A stretch of DNA of 64,000 bases. Source: Pseudoprevotella muciniphila (lineage in GTDB: Bacteria > Bacteroidota > Bacteroidia > Bacteroidales > Bacteroidaceae). Each line of letters starts with the position of its first letter. Position 1 is the stretch's first letter. Positions 18,384 to 28,888 of the stretch are shown in pieces. Under the pieces are notes generated by a model. That model worked only from the letters and a program-made list of their open reading frames with translations. It was not told the origin of the DNA and ran no database searches. Where the stretch lies: positions 186,001 to 250,000 of the forward strand of contig NZ_CP033459.1 of the NCBI RefSeq assembly GCF_003265305.2. Reading direction: 5' to 3'. The translations under genes were made by a program, and so were the position numbers.

Positions 18384-18577
18384 CAGAATATGAAAAAAAC
18401 AAACTTCATTTAAGCAGATTTTTTCATGAAATTGTGTCCTGAATACTGCACTCATCGTAAACATTTTGTAAACTTGTCGAAATATTTTGAAAAAAATATT
18501 CTTAAAATTGTTTAGTCAAAAAAAGTTTATTAACTTAGCACTTTGTTAGAGTGTGGTGAAGAAAGAACAAGTCAGCC

Positions 18578-18637
18578 ATGAGTGTCATCAAACAATGTGG
18601 TAAGGCTTATATGAACACGATAATCACTTTTGCATGA
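18578..18637 (+). CDS. Possible 19-residue upstream ORF overlapping the recQ start
   Basis: ATG at 18578 encodes [19 protein letters not shown] and stops with a TGA that overlaps the recQ start codon as ATGA. The overlap would couple translation of the two. Composition alone cannot prove that it is translated. Confidence 0.3.
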   Translation: MSVIKQCGKAYMNTIITFA

Positions 18638-21030
18638 TGCCAAAGAAGGATAATTTACACAAGGAACTCAAACGGCGGTTCGGATTTGACACATTTAAGG
18701 ATAATCAGGAAGCCATCGTAAGAACACTTCTCAATCGCAAAGATGCCTTTGTGCTTATGCCTACCGGCGGAGGTAAAAGCCTTTGCTACCAGTTCCCTGC
18801 ATTGCTCATGGAGGGAACAGCCATTGTTGTGTCGCCGCTTATAGCACTGATGAAGAACCAGGTGGATGCCATCCGTCAAATAAGCGAAAGCGATGGTATA
18901 GCACATTTCCTTAATTCTTCTTTAAATAAATCAGAAATAGATACCGTCAAGGCAGATGTGGCGAATGGAGTAACAAAACTCCTATATGTCGCTCCTGAAA
19001 GCCTGACTAAACAGGAAAACGTAGATTTTCTCGGCACAGTAACAGTGTCGTTCTTTGCTATCGACGAAGCACATTGTATTTCTGAATGGGGGCACGACTT
19101 CAGACCGGAATACCGCAACATAGCAGAGAGCATCACAAGAATTGCCAAAGTGCATATAAAAGAGGAAATTGACAGACTCAATGCATGGGATGAAATAAAA
19201 GCTATTTGTAATGAAGAAGAACTTCTCACAGAAGATGACCTGCTCGAAGAACTCTTCCAGAATTACGGCGGCGACAATGGTGCAGAAAAACTTGCTGATG
19301 AAATAAAAAAAACAACAGGAAAAGTTTTCGGATTCAATTATAAGAAAACACCGATAATTGCACTTACAGCCACAGCAACAGACAAGGTAAGAATGGATAT
19401 CAAGAAAAATCTGCACATCTTAGAAGCAGAAGATTTCAAAAGTTCGTTCAACAGACCAAACCTTTACTACGAAGTTAGACCAAAATCGAACAAACAGGAA
19501 GAAGTTTACAAGGAAATAATAAAATTCATCAGTAAGCATCCGCACAAGAGTGGCATAATTTATTGTTTGAGCAGGAGTTCTGTGATGAGATTGGCAGAAG
19601 AACTGCAACAAAATAATATCAAGGCAAAGCCCTACCATGCAGGAATGGAGTCAAAGGAAAGGTCGGACACTCAAGACGACTTCCTGATGGAAAGAATAGA
19701 TGTCATCGTGGCTACCATAGCCTTCGGTATGGGCATAGACAAGCCTGATGTAAGGTTTGTAATACACTATGACATACCAAAAAGCCTTGAAAGTTATTAT
19801 CAGGAGACAGGCAGAGCCGGTCGGGATGGCGGTGAAGGTATATGCCTGGCTTTCTATTCTCCGAAAGACCTCGTGAAATTACAAAATTTTATGAAGGATA
19901 AGGGAGATTCGGAGAAACAAATAGGACAACAACTCATCAGGGAAACAAAAGCATACGCAGAATCGTCCGTGTGCAGAAGAAAATTGCTGTTGCACTACTT
20001 CGGTGAAGAATACGATAAGGATAATTGCGAGAATTGCGACAACTGTCTGCACCCAAATACCTACATCGAAGCAAAAGACGAATTGCTTGACCTGCTGAAG
20101 GTCATAAAAATCACAAAAGAGAATTTTCGCGACGATAACATCAAGGATTTCTTGCTCGGAAATGAAAAGCAAGAATTTTCGGCATTTCATTACGATGAGA
20201 TGGAAGAGTTCGGTTGCGGAGACGACAGAGATGAAACAATCTGGAATGCCGTAATAAGGCAAGCCATTATTGCAGGATATCTAAAAAAGGAAATAGAAGA
20301 ATATGGCGTGTTGAAAATTACAGCCGCAGGAAAGAAATTTATGAAACAACCGGAATCATTTAAAATAGTTAAGGACAAGGATTTCTCAGATTTGGAAACC
20401 AATGATCAAGAGCCGGCAGGAGCAACAGGTGCACTCGACCAATTGCTCTACGATATGCTCGCTGATGAAAGAAAAAGAGTGGCAAAGGAGAAAAACGTAC
20501 CGATGTACGTCATTTTCCAGGACGCAAGCCTTCAGGCCATGGCCACTGTTTATCCACAAAACATCGACGAACTGCAGAATATTCCTGGTGTCGGTGAAGG
20601 TAAGGCAAAAAGATATGGAAAATCGTTCTGTGAACTTATCAAGAAGTATTGCGAAGAGAACGAAATAGAGCGTCCCGAGGATATGCGCATCAGAACAGTA
20701 GCCAAGAAATCTAAGCAAAAAGTCGACATAATAAGACAAGTCGATATGCAAAAAGATTTCGAAGTGATGCTCACAGCCCTCGACTTAGGAACCGAGGAAT
20801 TGCTCAAGGAAATGGAGGCCATAGTATATTCTGGAACAAAATTAAACATCAATTATATAGTCGAAGAATACTTGGATGATGACGAAATCGATGAAATTTA
20901 CAACTATTTCCTCAGTTCTGAAACAGACGACATAAGTGCTGCCATAGATACTCTCGGAAAGGATAAGGAATATGGAGAACCTGAAATAAGACTTGTAAGA
21001 ATTAAGTTCCTCTCTGAACAAGCCAACTAA
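18634..21030 (+). CDS. recQ: ATP-dependent DNA helicase RecQ, with an extra segment in the helicase core
   Basis: 798 residues. Motif 0 FKDNQEAIV; Walker A MPTGGGKS near residue 45; DEAH at 144-147; TATAT at 245-249; motif [13 protein letters not shown] four-Cys zinc-binding domain ([11 protein letters not shown]...CENCDNC), a winged helix and an HRDC domain ([16 protein letters not shown]) follow. RecQ unwinds DNA in recombination repair. From about residue 171 to 238 there is an acidic, helical-looking stretch between motifs II and III that ordinary RecQ lacks; Bacteroides RecQ as I recall it is about 726 residues. It heads a recQ-glnS-TPR transcript. Confidence 0.95.
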   Translation: MMPKKDNLHKELKRRFGFDTFKDNQEAIVRTLLNRKDAFVLMPTGGGKSLCYQFPALLMEGTAIVVSPLIALMKNQVDAIRQISESDGIAHFLNSSLNKSEIDTVKADVANGVTKLLYVAPESLTKQENVDFLGTVTVSFFAIDEAHCISEWGHDFRPEYRNIAESITRIAKVHIKEEIDRLNAWDEIKAICNEEELLTEDDLLEELFQNYGGDNGAEKLADEIKKTTGKVFGFNYKKTPIIALTATATDKVRMDIKKNLHILEAEDFKSSFNRPNLYYEVRPKSNKQEEVYKEIIKFISKHPHKSGIIYCLSRSSVMRLAEELQQNNIKAKPYHAGMESKERSDTQDDFLMERIDVIVATIAFGMGIDKPDVRFVIHYDIPKSLESYYQETGRAGRDGGEGICLAFYSPKDLVKLQNFMKDKGDSEKQIGQQLIRETKAYAESSVCRRKLLLHYFGEEYDKDNCENCDNCLHPNTYIEAKDELLDLLKVIKITKENFRDDNIKDFLLGNEKQEFSAFHYDEMEEFGCGDDRDETIWNAVIRQAIIAGYLKKEIEEYGVLKITAAGKKFMKQPESFKIVKDKDFSDLETNDQEPAGATGALDQLLYDMLADERKRVAKEKNVPMYVIFQDASLQAMATVYPQNIDELQNIPGVGEGKAKRYGKSFCELIKKYCEENEIERPEDMRIRTVAKKSKQKVDIIRQVDMQKDFEVMLTALDLGTEELLKEMEAIVYSGTKLNINYIVEEYLDDDEIDEIYNYFLSSETDDISAAIDTLGKDKEYGEPEIRLVRIKFLSEQAN

Positions 21031-21047
21031 ACATTATAAAACAGAAT

Positions 21048-22814
21048 ATGAACGATACGCAAAACAATACATCAGCCTACGATACATCATTATCTGCAGA
21101 CAAAGAGAGCATGGCTGGACTCAATTTTATTGAACAAATCGTTGTAAAAGACTTAGCGCAGGGAAAAAACGACGGAAGACTGCAAACACGTTTCCCGCCC
21201 GAGCCCAACGGCTATCTGCATATAGGACATGCAAAGGCAATATGTATGGACTTTGGCATTGCTAAAAAGTATAATGGTATATGCAACCTGCGTTTCGACG
21301 ATACAAATCCTCTCAAGGAGGATATGGAATACATGGATGCTATTAAGGAGGATATAAAATGGCTCGGCTTTGATTGGGCAGGAGAATACTATGCGTCCGA
21401 TTATTTCCAGCAACTGTGGGACCTTGCCGTAAGGCTGATTAAAGAAGGCCGTGCATACGTTGATGAGCAGTCTGCCGAACAAATCGCTCAACAGAAAGGC
21501 ACACCAACAAGGCCTGGCACTGACAGCCTTTATCGAAACAGGCCTATAGAAGAAAGTCTTGAACTTTTTGAGAAGATGAATTCCGGAGAGATAGAGGAGG
21601 GGAAAATGGTGCTCAGGGCAAAAATTGATATGGCTAATTCTAACATGCACTTCAGAGATCCCATCATCTATCGCGTTGTAAATCATCCTCATCCGCGTAC
21701 AGGTAGTAAGTGGAAAGCATATCCAATGTATGATTTCGCACACGGACAGTCAGACTTTTTTGAAGGCGTAACTCACTCACTTTGTACACTCGAATTTGTT
21801 CCTCACAGGCCACTCTACGACCTTTTCATAGATTGGGTAAAAGAAGGACAGGATCTTGAAGACCATAGACCTCGCCAATATGAGTTCAATAAACTCAATC
21901 TAAACTATGTACTTCTCAGCAAAAGAAATCTGCTAATCATGGTAAAAGAAGGACTGGTCGATGGCTGGGATGACCCACGTATGCCGACGCTTTGCGGATT
22001 TAGACGCAGAGGTTATTCACCCGAGGGGATACGTAAATTCGTTGACAAAATCGGATATACCACGTTCGATGCGCTCAATGATTTCGCATTGTTGGAAAGT
22101 GCCATACGCGAAGACCTCAACGAAAGGGCAACAAGAGTGTCGGCTGTACTTAAGCCTGTAAAACTCGTAATAACCAACTACCCCGAAGGTCAGACAGAGG
22201 AAATGCAGGCTATTGACAATCCTGAACACCCTGAAGCAGGATGCCATACCATCACTTTTAGCCGTGAACTTTGGATTGAACAGGACGATTTCATGGAAGA
22301 TGCGCCTAAGAAATACTTCCGACTTACACCAGGAAAAGAGGTACGACTTAAAAATGCGTATATCGTAGAATGTTCAGGGTGCAAAAAGGACGACGAAGGC
22401 AACGTAACGGAAATTTATTGTACATACGATCCGGATTCAAAGAGTGGAATGCCCGGTGCTAATCGTAAAGTGAAAGGAACTATTCATTGGCTGAGTACAC
22501 AGCACTGCAATAAGTCAGAAGTAAGGCTCTATGACAGGCTTTGGATGGTTGAAAACCCAAGGGATGAATTGGCATCTTTGCAGGAAAATGAAAAATGTGA
22601 TGCTCTGACAGCAATGAAAAAAATGATAAATCCGCACAGTCTGGATGTTCTGAATGATTGTTATGTGGAGCCATATCTCGAAGAACTATACGAAAGGGGT
22701 GAAAAATACTTGCAGTTCCAACGTATTGGCTACTTCACGTTTGACAAAAATTCAAGCAGTGAGAAACTCATTTTCAATAGGACAGTTAGCCTGAAGGATA
22801 GTTGGAAAAAATAA
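21048..22814 (+). CDS. glnS: Glutaminyl-tRNA synthetase
   Basis: 588 residues. The class I motifs are clear: PEPNGYLHIGHAKAI (HIGH) near residue 50 and VLLSKRNLL (KMSKS equivalent) near residue 285. GlnRS anticodon-binding beta-barrels follow (CHTITFSRELWIEQDDF, PGKEVRLKNAYIVEC). It charges tRNA-Gln directly, so this organism need not rely on transamidation for Gln-tRNA. It starts 17 bp after recQ. Confidence 0.97.
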   Translation: MNDTQNNTSAYDTSLSADKESMAGLNFIEQIVVKDLAQGKNDGRLQTRFPPEPNGYLHIGHAKAICMDFGIAKKYNGICNLRFDDTNPLKEDMEYMDAIKEDIKWLGFDWAGEYYASDYFQQLWDLAVRLIKEGRAYVDEQSAEQIAQQKGTPTRPGTDSLYRNRPIEESLELFEKMNSGEIEEGKMVLRAKIDMANSNMHFRDPIIYRVVNHPHPRTGSKWKAYPMYDFAHGQSDFFEGVTHSLCTLEFVPHRPLYDLFIDWVKEGQDLEDHRPRQYEFNKLNLNYVLLSKRNLLIMVKEGLVDGWDDPRMPTLCGFRRRGYSPEGIRKFVDKIGYTTFDALNDFALLESAIREDLNERATRVSAVLKPVKLVITNYPEGQTEEMQAIDNPEHPEAGCHTITFSRELWIEQDDFMEDAPKKYFRLTPGKEVRLKNAYIVECSGCKKDDEGNVTEIYCTYDPDSKSGMPGANRKVKGTIHWLSTQHCNKSEVRLYDRLWMVENPRDELASLQENEKCDALTAMKKMINPHSLDVLNDCYVEPYLEELYERGEKYLQFQRIGYFTFDKNSSSEKLIFNRTVSLKDSWKK

Positions 22815-22824
22815 CGGCAAAAGC

Positions 22825-24228
22825 ATGTCGATAATTGATAAGGTATCTGTTTACGAACAAGCCGTAAAAAAAGGGAGTTCTATATACATGGATGCCAACG
22901 ATTTGTTGGATATCTACGACTATTATGTTGACCACCAAAGGGAACTTGATGCTGAAGCCTGCTTACATACTGCTTTGCGCATTCATCCAGACAATGAGGA
23001 TGTCCTTGTAACTTATGCTATATTTCTGCGAAGTCTGGGCAAACGTGAAGCGGCTTATAAAGTCGTAAAAGGCATAGAAAATCAACATGCTCCTGATGTG
23101 TTGATTTTTTATGGGGAGAATGAACTTAACAAAGCGAATATAGAAAAAGCAGAGAGATATTTTGACGCTATTCCGGAAGATGTACAACCTTATCAATGGC
23201 GGCTTCAGTATGATGTTGCACAAGTTTATTTTGACTACGGGTTTTATCAGAAAGCAAACATCTGGCTTGACAAATGCGATAATCCTCAAAATCCAGAATT
23301 CAGACAAGTGCTCGAACTCAGGGCTAAAATCTGTTATAATCTGGGGCAATACTCCAAGGCTGAACAGTTCATGAATAAATCCATCGACCTTAATCCTTAC
23401 GATGAAATGTCATGGATTTATCTGTCTGAAATACAACTGAAGTTAGAAAAATATGATAAGGTCATAGAAAGCACAGAATATGCATTAGTTATAAATGCAG
23501 ATGCTAAGCAGGCAATAAGGAATAAACTTTTGGCTTTGCTTAATCGGGACGATGCTTACGATTGTACTGACGCATTAAATTATTACCTTTCTCTTCAGGA
23601 AGGAATGGTTGTTGACATTAGTCTGCTTTGTATTTTGGTCGAAAAAATGATGAATTTTGCGCCGAGTGAAATTGTAGAGAAAATGATTATTTCGGCATTG
23701 GAAAATACCTCAGTTAATTCATTGGAACGCCATCGGTTGCTCAGTTACTATTGTTACATACTTATTGATAAAGGTGAATTATCTAATTCAAAGCAGGTTG
23801 TTCAAAGTCTTTGTATAAATGGTGAAAATTATCAAGCTGTGATGTATGATTATGTGTTACGCCTGCTGTCTAAAGGTTATGTTGACGAAGCCATGCTGTG
23901 TATGCAGGAGGTAATAGATAATGATACTTTTGATAACAGGTTTGCCGGATTATACGCAATGGAGTTCGTTAGGCGCAAATGTTTCGAGCCTGCGAAGTTT
24001 TTTTGGGAACGTGTCTTTTCAGAATATGAATGCATTAATGAAGATTATACTTATGCACTTGCAATGGCTGCTCACGAACTTAAATCTTCTAAACTTGCTG
24101 ATATAATCGAACATGTTAAAAAAGAAGATTTCCTGGCATTCCACTATTTTAGCAATATATACAATGTGTATACATGGGAAGAAGTTGTGAAAAAAGCAAA
24201 AAATGAAGCAGAAACGTGGAAAAAGTAA
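22825..24228 (+). CDS. Tetratricopeptide-repeat protein of unknown function
   Basis: 467 residues, no signal peptide and no membrane segment, so probably cytoplasmic. Several TPR-like helical hairpins are visible, the clearest at residues ~170-235 (YNLGQYSKAEQFMNKSIDLN, LKLEKYDKVIESTEYALVIN). It begins 10 bp after glnS and is therefore in the same transcript. Similar TPR genes follow glnS in Bacteroidales. No catalytic motif is seen. Confidence 0.8.
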   Translation: MSIIDKVSVYEQAVKKGSSIYMDANDLLDIYDYYVDHQRELDAEACLHTALRIHPDNEDVLVTYAIFLRSLGKREAAYKVVKGIENQHAPDVLIFYGENELNKANIEKAERYFDAIPEDVQPYQWRLQYDVAQVYFDYGFYQKANIWLDKCDNPQNPEFRQVLELRAKICYNLGQYSKAEQFMNKSIDLNPYDEMSWIYLSEIQLKLEKYDKVIESTEYALVINADAKQAIRNKLLALLNRDDAYDCTDALNYYLSLQEGMVVDISLLCILVEKMMNFAPSEIVEKMIISALENTSVNSLERHRLLSYYCYILIDKGELSNSKQVVQSLCINGENYQAVMYDYVLRLLSKGYVDEAMLCMQEVIDNDTFDNRFAGLYAMEFVRRKCFEPAKFFWERVFSEYECINEDYTYALAMAAHELKSSKLADIIEHVKKEDFLAFHYFSNIYNVYTWEEVVKKAKNEAETWKK

Positions 24229-24258
24229 TGAAAAAATGTGTAAAACAAGTTTTTTTTA

Positions 24259-24267
24259 TAATTTTGC
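24259..24267 (+). promoter_or_regulatory. Promoter -7 element for the his operon
   Basis: TAATTTTGC on the plus strand. The predicted start of transcription is near 24273, about 14 nt before the leader peptide ATG. Confidence 0.8.
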
Positions 24268-24286
24268 ATTCGAAATAATAAATAAT

Positions 24287-24334
24287 ATGTCAGTAGAACT
24301 CTATCATAGCCATTTGCATCTTGCCTCAGAATAA
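24287..24334 (+). CDS. hisL: His operon leader peptide
   Basis: The 15-residue frame MSVELYHSHLHLASE ends in TAA. Three of five residues at positions 7-11 are His (HSHLH), far above chance. It lies between the his promoter and an intrinsic terminator, directly upstream of hisG. This is the arrangement of a His-responsive attenuator leader: ribosomes stall at the CAT codons (24305, 24311, 24317) when charged tRNA-His is scarce. Symbol is given by analogy with enteric hisL; there is no sequence homology. Confidence 0.82.
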   Translation: MSVELYHSHLHLASE

Positions 24335-24404
24335 GGTGAGTCCTACTTTCTATGATGAGTTGGAAATAACGGCTTGCCTATTGTAAATAGGTGAGCCTTT
24401 TTTT
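24320..24404 (+). promoter_or_regulatory. His transcription attenuator with four alternating pairing segments
   Basis: Segment 1 CTTGCCT (24320-24326), segment 2 AGGTGAG (24334-24340), segment 3 CTTGCCT (24373-24379) and segment 4 AGGTGAG (24389-24395) can pair as 1:2, 2:3 or 3:4, each with two G-U pairs. 3:4 extends to a 12-bp terminator stem followed by seven T. Segment 1 starts right after the last His codon, so a ribosome stalled there masks it and frees segment 2 to pair with 3. A ribosome at the leader stop codon covers segments 1-2 and permits the terminator. Confidence 0.82.
24371..24404 (+). terminator. Attenuator terminator of the his leader
   Basis: The stem GGCTTGCCTATT (24371-24382) pairs with AATAGGTGAGCC (24386-24397) over a 3-nt loop, with two G-U pairs, then T7. 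It lies 30 bp before hisG. Confidence 0.88.
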
Positions 24405-24434
24405 AGTAGTAAAATATACCAAAAACTTACCAAT

Positions 24435-25286
24435 ATGTTAAGAATAGCAATACAGTCCAAAGGACGGCTCCACGATGATGCCATGAACTTGCTCTCCGAA
24501 GCGGACGTAAAAATACGTGAATCTAAACGTACTTTACTCGTGAAAGCAACGAATTTCCCTGTAGAAGTTCTGTTTCTTCGCGACGATGATATTCCTCAGA
24601 CCGTCGCTAACGGAGTGGCTGATATAGGCATAGTAGGACTTAATGAGGTAGAGGAAACCGGTTGTGCCGTGGATATCGTGCGTAGTCTAGGCTTTGGTGC
24701 TTGCCGACTTTCTCTTGCATTACCAAAAGATCTGAAATATGAAGGGCTGCAATGGTTCAACGGTAAGAAAATAGCAACTTCTTACCCAGCAGTCCTACGA
24801 AAATTCCTGAGCAAAAACAATATAGATGCAAAAATACACATCATTTCCGGAAGTGTGGAAATCTCTACAGGAGTAGGCATTGCTGATGCTATTTTCGATA
24901 TCGTAAGTTCTGGGTCAACATTGGTCAACAACAATCTCAAAGAGGTAGAAACTGTAATGCAAAGTGAAGCAGTGTTTGTGGCAACAAAAAACCTCGATAC
25001 AGAAAAAAAACAAATTCTCGATGAATTGCAGTTTCGTTTCGATGCCATAAAGAGTGCAGAAAACAAAAAGTATGTCCTTTTGAATGCACCTGACGACAAG
25101 ATCTCAGAAATTATCAGTCTTCTGCCGGGTGTGAAGAGTCCTACAGTAATGCCCCTCGCTGAAAAAGGGTGGAGCAGTGTACATACAGTGATTGATGAGG
25201 TGAAATTTTGGGAAATTATCGGTCAACTGAAAGCACATGGTGCACAAGGCATTCTGATTATAGATATTGAAAAATTGATTGTATAG
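24435..25286 (+). CDS. hisG: ATP phosphoribosyltransferase (long form)
   Basis: 283 residues, the long HisG form with a C-terminal ACT-like regulatory domain (GVKSPTVMPLAEKGWSSVHTVIDE...LKAHGAQGILIIDIEKLI). Catalytic domain motifs include LRIAIQSKGRLHDDA, DIGIVGLNEVEE and the phosphate loop GVGIADAIFDIVSSGSTL. It catalyses the first step of histidine synthesis, ATP plus PRPP, and the long form is normally feedback-inhibited by histidine. It is the first gene after the attenuator. Confidence 0.97.
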   Translation: MLRIAIQSKGRLHDDAMNLLSEADVKIRESKRTLLVKATNFPVEVLFLRDDDIPQTVANGVADIGIVGLNEVEETGCAVDIVRSLGFGACRLSLALPKDLKYEGLQWFNGKKIATSYPAVLRKFLSKNNIDAKIHIISGSVEISTGVGIADAIFDIVSSGSTLVNNNLKEVETVMQSEAVFVATKNLDTEKKQILDELQFRFDAIKSAENKKYVLLNAPDDKISEIISLLPGVKSPTVMPLAEKGWSSVHTVIDEVKFWEIIGQLKAHGAQGILIIDIEKLIV

Positions 25287-25297
25287 TTTTGCCTCTG

Positions 25298-26590
25298 ATG
25301 ATGAATGTAATATACAACCCAAATCGCTCACAATGGCAAGAACTTACACAAAGACCTGTCTTTGATGTAACAGAACTGTTCAGTGTGGTAAGCCCTATTT
25401 TTAAAGCAGTGTCTGAAAGAGGCGACGATGCTCTGAAAGAACTGGAGTTGCAGTTTGATAAAGTGTCGCTGCAGACATTGCGTGTTGGAGATGACGAGAT
25501 TAACGAAGCCGACTCTTTACTTGATACGAACTTGAAGGATGCCATCAATAAAGCATACGACAATATTTATGCCTTCCATGATGCGCAGAGGTTTGAACAA
25601 ATTGAAGTAGAAACAATGCCTGGCGTGAAATGTGTACAAAAGGCTGTTCCGGTAGAGAAAGTAGGCTTGTATATACCGGGTGGAACTGCGCCTCTTTTTT
25701 CTACTGTCCTCATGCTCGGCGTTCCCGCCAAAATAGCAGGCTGTAAACAAGTGATAGTTTGTACTCCGCCCTCTTGCGAAGGAAAGGTAAATCCTGCTAT
25801 ACTCTATGCTGCAAAATGTTGTGGAATAACGGAAATATTCAAAATAGGAGGAGCACAAGCCATCGCTGCAATGTCGGTAGGCACTGCTTCCGTTCCAAAA
25901 GTTGACAAAATCTTTGGACCTGGCAACCAATACGTCATGGCTGCCAAACAACTTGCTGCATTGTCTAACGTGGCTATTGATATGCCTGCAGGACCAAGCG
26001 AAGTAGAAGTACTTGTTGATGACACATGCGTGCCGGCTTTTGTGGCAGCTGACCTTTTAAGTCAGGCTGAACACGGACCGGATAGTCAGGTCGTGTTGGT
26101 CTCTACAACAGACAATGATGTTGTAAAACTAATAGAAGAAGAGTTAGAACACCAATTAAACGAACTTCCAAGAAAGGACTTCGCTGCAAAAGCACTTCGA
26201 AATAGCAGATGTGTGCTGTTTGACAATATGCAAGATGCCATCGATTTTACGAACGAATATGCGCCAGAACATCTTATTATAGCAGCAGAAGACTATAATG
26301 ATATTGCAAATCAAATAACACACGCAGGCAGTGTGTTCCTCGGAAATTACAGTTGTGAAAGCGCAGGAGACTATGCCTCGGGAACTAACCACACACTGCC
26401 AACAAAAGCATGGGCAAAAGCATATAGCGGATTATGCCTCGATAGTTTCATCAGGAAAATCACATTTCAGGAAATAACAGAAGAAGGTGTTAAAAATCTT
26501 GCCGGCATAGTGGAAACAATGGCAGAGGCAGAATGTCTCGACGCACACAAGAATGCAATGAAATTTCGCAGAAAAAGTCTGAATATATGA
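25298..26590 (+). CDS. hisD: Histidinol dehydrogenase
   Basis: About 430 residues from ATG 25298 ([16 protein letters not shown]), 11 bp after hisG; the frame reaches back only to a TTG. Motifs: [46 protein letters not shown] and the Zn-site region [25 protein letters not shown]. It oxidises histidinol to histidine in two NAD-dependent steps. The stop overlaps the hisC start (ATGA), which indicates translational coupling. Confidence 0.97.
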   Translation: MMNVIYNPNRSQWQELTQRPVFDVTELFSVVSPIFKAVSERGDDALKELELQFDKVSLQTLRVGDDEINEADSLLDTNLKDAINKAYDNIYAFHDAQRFEQIEVETMPGVKCVQKAVPVEKVGLYIPGGTAPLFSTVLMLGVPAKIAGCKQVIVCTPPSCEGKVNPAILYAAKCCGITEIFKIGGAQAIAAMSVGTASVPKVDKIFGPGNQYVMAAKQLAALSNVAIDMPAGPSEVEVLVDDTCVPAFVAADLLSQAEHGPDSQVVLVSTTDNDVVKLIEEELEHQLNELPRKDFAAKALRNSRCVLFDNMQDAIDFTNEYAPEHLIIAAEDYNDIANQITHAGSVFLGNYSCESAGDYASGTNHTLPTKAWAKAYSGLCLDSFIRKITFQEITEEGVKNLAGIVETMAEAECLDAHKNAMKFRRKSLNI

Positions 26591-27624
26591 ATCTAAAAGA
26601 TCTTGTAAGACCAAACATTTATGCTCTTGCACCCTATAGTTCTGCAAGGGATGAGTATCAGGGACATGACGCAGCAGTTTTTCTTGATGCAAACGAAAGT
26701 CCATACAATAAACCTTACAATAGATACCCTGATCCTCTTCAACGCGAAGTAAAAGAGAAAATAAGTCAGGTAAAAGGTGTGCCTCCTGAAAACATATTTC
26801 TCGGGAATGGCAGTGATGAGGCCATAGACCTCATTTTCAGAGTGTTTTGTGAGCCTGGACTCGATAATGTTGTGGCTATAGAACCGTCGTATGGCATGTA
26901 TGCTGTATGTGCAGATATAAACAATGTGGAGTATCGTAGGGTAAAACTTCATAACGACTTTTCTTTTTCTGCTGAAGACATTATGCAAATCGCCAACAAG
27001 CGGACAAAGGTTGTTTTTCTGTGTAGTCCTAATAATCCTACAGGCAACCTCATGGATAGAAAGGAAATCCTGAAGTTGCTCGACCTCTTTCAAGGAATTG
27101 TAGTCGTGGACGAGGCATACGGAGATTTCGCAAATGGAAAGTCGTGGAGATTTGATGTTAACACATTCCCTCAGTTAGTTGTTTTGAATACATTCTCTAA
27201 AGCATGGTCGTCTGCAGCAGTAAGGCTTGGAATGGCGTTTGCCGACAAGGAGGTTATACATTATTTTAATAAGGTTAAATATCCGTACAATGTCAATCAA
27301 CTGACACAGGAATATGCACTCGATTTACTTAAACACAGTTATGATGTAGAGAAGTGGGTGAAATTGATTCTCGGCGAGAGGCCTAAAATGATTTCTGCAT
27401 TTGCAATGCTGCCTTATTGTGAGAAGGTCTATCCGACAGATGCAAACTTTTTCCTTGCAAAAGTAAGTAATGCACAGAAAATATATGACTATCTTATTAG
27501 GAAAGGAGTTGTTGTGCGAAATCGCTCAAAAGTAACACTTTGTGAAAATTGTCTGAGAATTACAATCGGTACACCGCAGGAAAATACTGCACTTCTAAGT
27601 GCGCTACGCCAGTTTGAAGAATAA
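26587..27624 (+). CDS. hisC: Histidinol-phosphate aminotransferase
   Basis: 345 residues from ATG 26587, which overlaps the hisD stop; the longer frame upstream lies wholly inside hisD. PLP-enzyme motifs: [52 protein letters not shown] and the lysine region [19 protein letters not shown]. It transfers an amino group from glutamate to imidazole-acetol phosphate. Confidence 0.97.
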   Translation: MNLKDLVRPNIYALAPYSSARDEYQGHDAAVFLDANESPYNKPYNRYPDPLQREVKEKISQVKGVPPENIFLGNGSDEAIDLIFRVFCEPGLDNVVAIEPSYGMYAVCADINNVEYRRVKLHNDFSFSAEDIMQIANKRTKVVFLCSPNNPTGNLMDRKEILKLLDLFQGIVVVDEAYGDFANGKSWRFDVNTFPQLVVLNTFSKAWSSAAVRLGMAFADKEVIHYFNKVKYPYNVNQLTQEYALDLLKHSYDVEKWVKLILGERPKMISAFAMLPYCEKVYPTDANFFLAKVSNAQKIYDYLIRKGVVVRNRSKVTLCENCLRITIGTPQENTALLSALRQFEE

Positions 27625-27640
27625 ATTAAGAACAATACAA

Positions 27641-28711
27641 ATGCCAAAAAAACTGCTATTTATCGACCGCGACGGAACGCTCATCAAGGAGCCTGAAGAC
27701 GAACAGATAGACGCATTCGATAAACTCGAGTTCGTGCCTAATGTGTTCACGGCTTTGGGAACTATTGTAAGGTCATCGGACTATGAACTTGTCATGGTAA
27801 GCAATCAGGATGGACTCGGAACAGACGCTTTTCCTGAAGAAACATTCTGGCCGGTACAAAATTTTGTATTGAAAACATTAGAGCAAGAAGGAATTAGTTT
27901 TGCAACAGTTCATATAGACCCACATTTCCCGCAAGATAACCATCCAAACAGGAAGCCTGGAACAGGTATGCTTGAACCATACCTCAAAAACCCTGAATAC
28001 GATATTCCGAATTCATACGTAATAGGCGACAGGGATACTGATGTGAAACTGGCAGAAAATCTTGGATGCAAGGCGCTGAAACTGTCCGGCAAAATGGATT
28101 GGCTGAGAATAGCAGAAATCTTAATAGCAGGAGAACGTACTGCAGAGATTCATCGCGTTACGAAAGAAACGGATGTATATGTGAAAATAGAACTCGATAA
28201 TCCTCAGCAATGTAATATAGATACAGGACTCGGTTTCTTTAATCACATGCTCGAACAAATCTCACACCATGGGGCAATAGGGCTTACTGTCCAGACAAAG
28301 GGAGATCTTCATGTGGACGAACACCACACCATCGAAGATACAGCGCTTGCACTTGGAGAATGTCTGAAAAAAGCCGTTGGAAACAAACTTGGCATTCAAA
28401 GATACGGATTTTCGTTGCCAATGGATGAATGCCTCTGCCAAGTGGCTCTCGACTTTGGAGGACGACCTTGGCTTGTGTGGGAAACGGATTTCAAAAGAGA
28501 AAGAGTGGGAGATGTGCCAACAGAAATGTTTCTGCATTTCTTCAAAAGCCTTTCAGATGCAGCAGCAATAAACTTGAATATAAAAGCAGAAGGGCAGAAC
28601 GAACACCACAAGATAGAAGGCATTTTCAAAGCATTTAGCAGAGCACTTAGGATGGCATTAAAACGAGATACAGACTACCTAGTGCTCCCTTCTTCAAAGG
28701 GAATTCTTTGA
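27641..28711 (+). CDS. hisB: Bifunctional histidinol-phosphatase / imidazoleglycerol-phosphate dehydratase
   Basis: 356 residues from ATG 27641 ([18 protein letters not shown]). The N-terminal ~165 residues form a HAD phosphatase ([28 protein letters not shown]). The rest is the dehydratase domain with its paired metal motifs ([44 protein letters not shown]). The fusion is usual in Bacteroidetes and gammaproteobacteria. It completes hisGDCB; the remaining his genes are not in the window. Confidence 0.97.
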   Translation: MPKKLLFIDRDGTLIKEPEDEQIDAFDKLEFVPNVFTALGTIVRSSDYELVMVSNQDGLGTDAFPEETFWPVQNFVLKTLEQEGISFATVHIDPHFPQDNHPNRKPGTGMLEPYLKNPEYDIPNSYVIGDRDTDVKLAENLGCKALKLSGKMDWLRIAEILIAGERTAEIHRVTKETDVYVKIELDNPQQCNIDTGLGFFNHMLEQISHHGAIGLTVQTKGDLHVDEHHTIEDTALALGECLKKAVGNKLGIQRYGFSLPMDECLCQVALDFGGRPWLVWETDFKRERVGDVPTEMFLHFFKSLSDAAAINLNIKAEGQNEHHKIEGIFKAFSRALRMALKRDTDYLVLPSSKGIL

Positions 28712-28751
28712 TATTTTCAAAGAAAAATTTTGCTAATCCAAATGGCAGATG

Positions 28752-28760
28752 TATCTTTGC
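28752..28760 (+). promoter_or_regulatory. Promoter -7 element for tRNA-Glu
   Basis: TATCTTTGC on the plus strand, 17 bp before the tRNA 5' end. Confidence 0.7.
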
Positions 28761-28777
28761 ATTCGAATTTGGAACAA

Positions 28778-28849
28778 GGCGCTTTCGTCTAGCGGCTAGG
28801 ACACATGCCTCTCACGCATGGAACACGGGTTCGATTCCCGTAGGCGCTA
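28778..28849 (+). tRNA. tRNA-Glu (anticodon CUC)
   Basis: Cloverleaf: acceptor GGCGCTT with AGGCGCT (first pair G-U, discriminator A); D-arm GTCTAGCGGCTAGGAC; anticodon stem CATGC/GCATG with loop CTCTCAC, so anticodon CTC; T-arm ACGGGTTCGATTCCCGT. CCA is not encoded. The body matches the tRNA-Glu pattern (TCGTCTAG near the 5' end). Confidence 0.93.
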
Positions 28850-28855
28850 CAAAAT

Positions 28856-28888
28856 AGGATGCTACTTATGGCATCCTTATTTGTTTTT
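28856..28888 (+). terminator. Terminator after tRNA-Glu
   Basis: AGGATGC/GCATCCT 7-bp stem followed by a T-rich tract (TATTTGTTTTT). It overlaps the 3' end of convergent nadD. Confidence 0.7.

Noticed and set aside
26533-26586. Longer hisC start
   Set aside because: It lies wholly inside hisD; the ATGA overlap at 26587 gives the normal HisC N-terminus.
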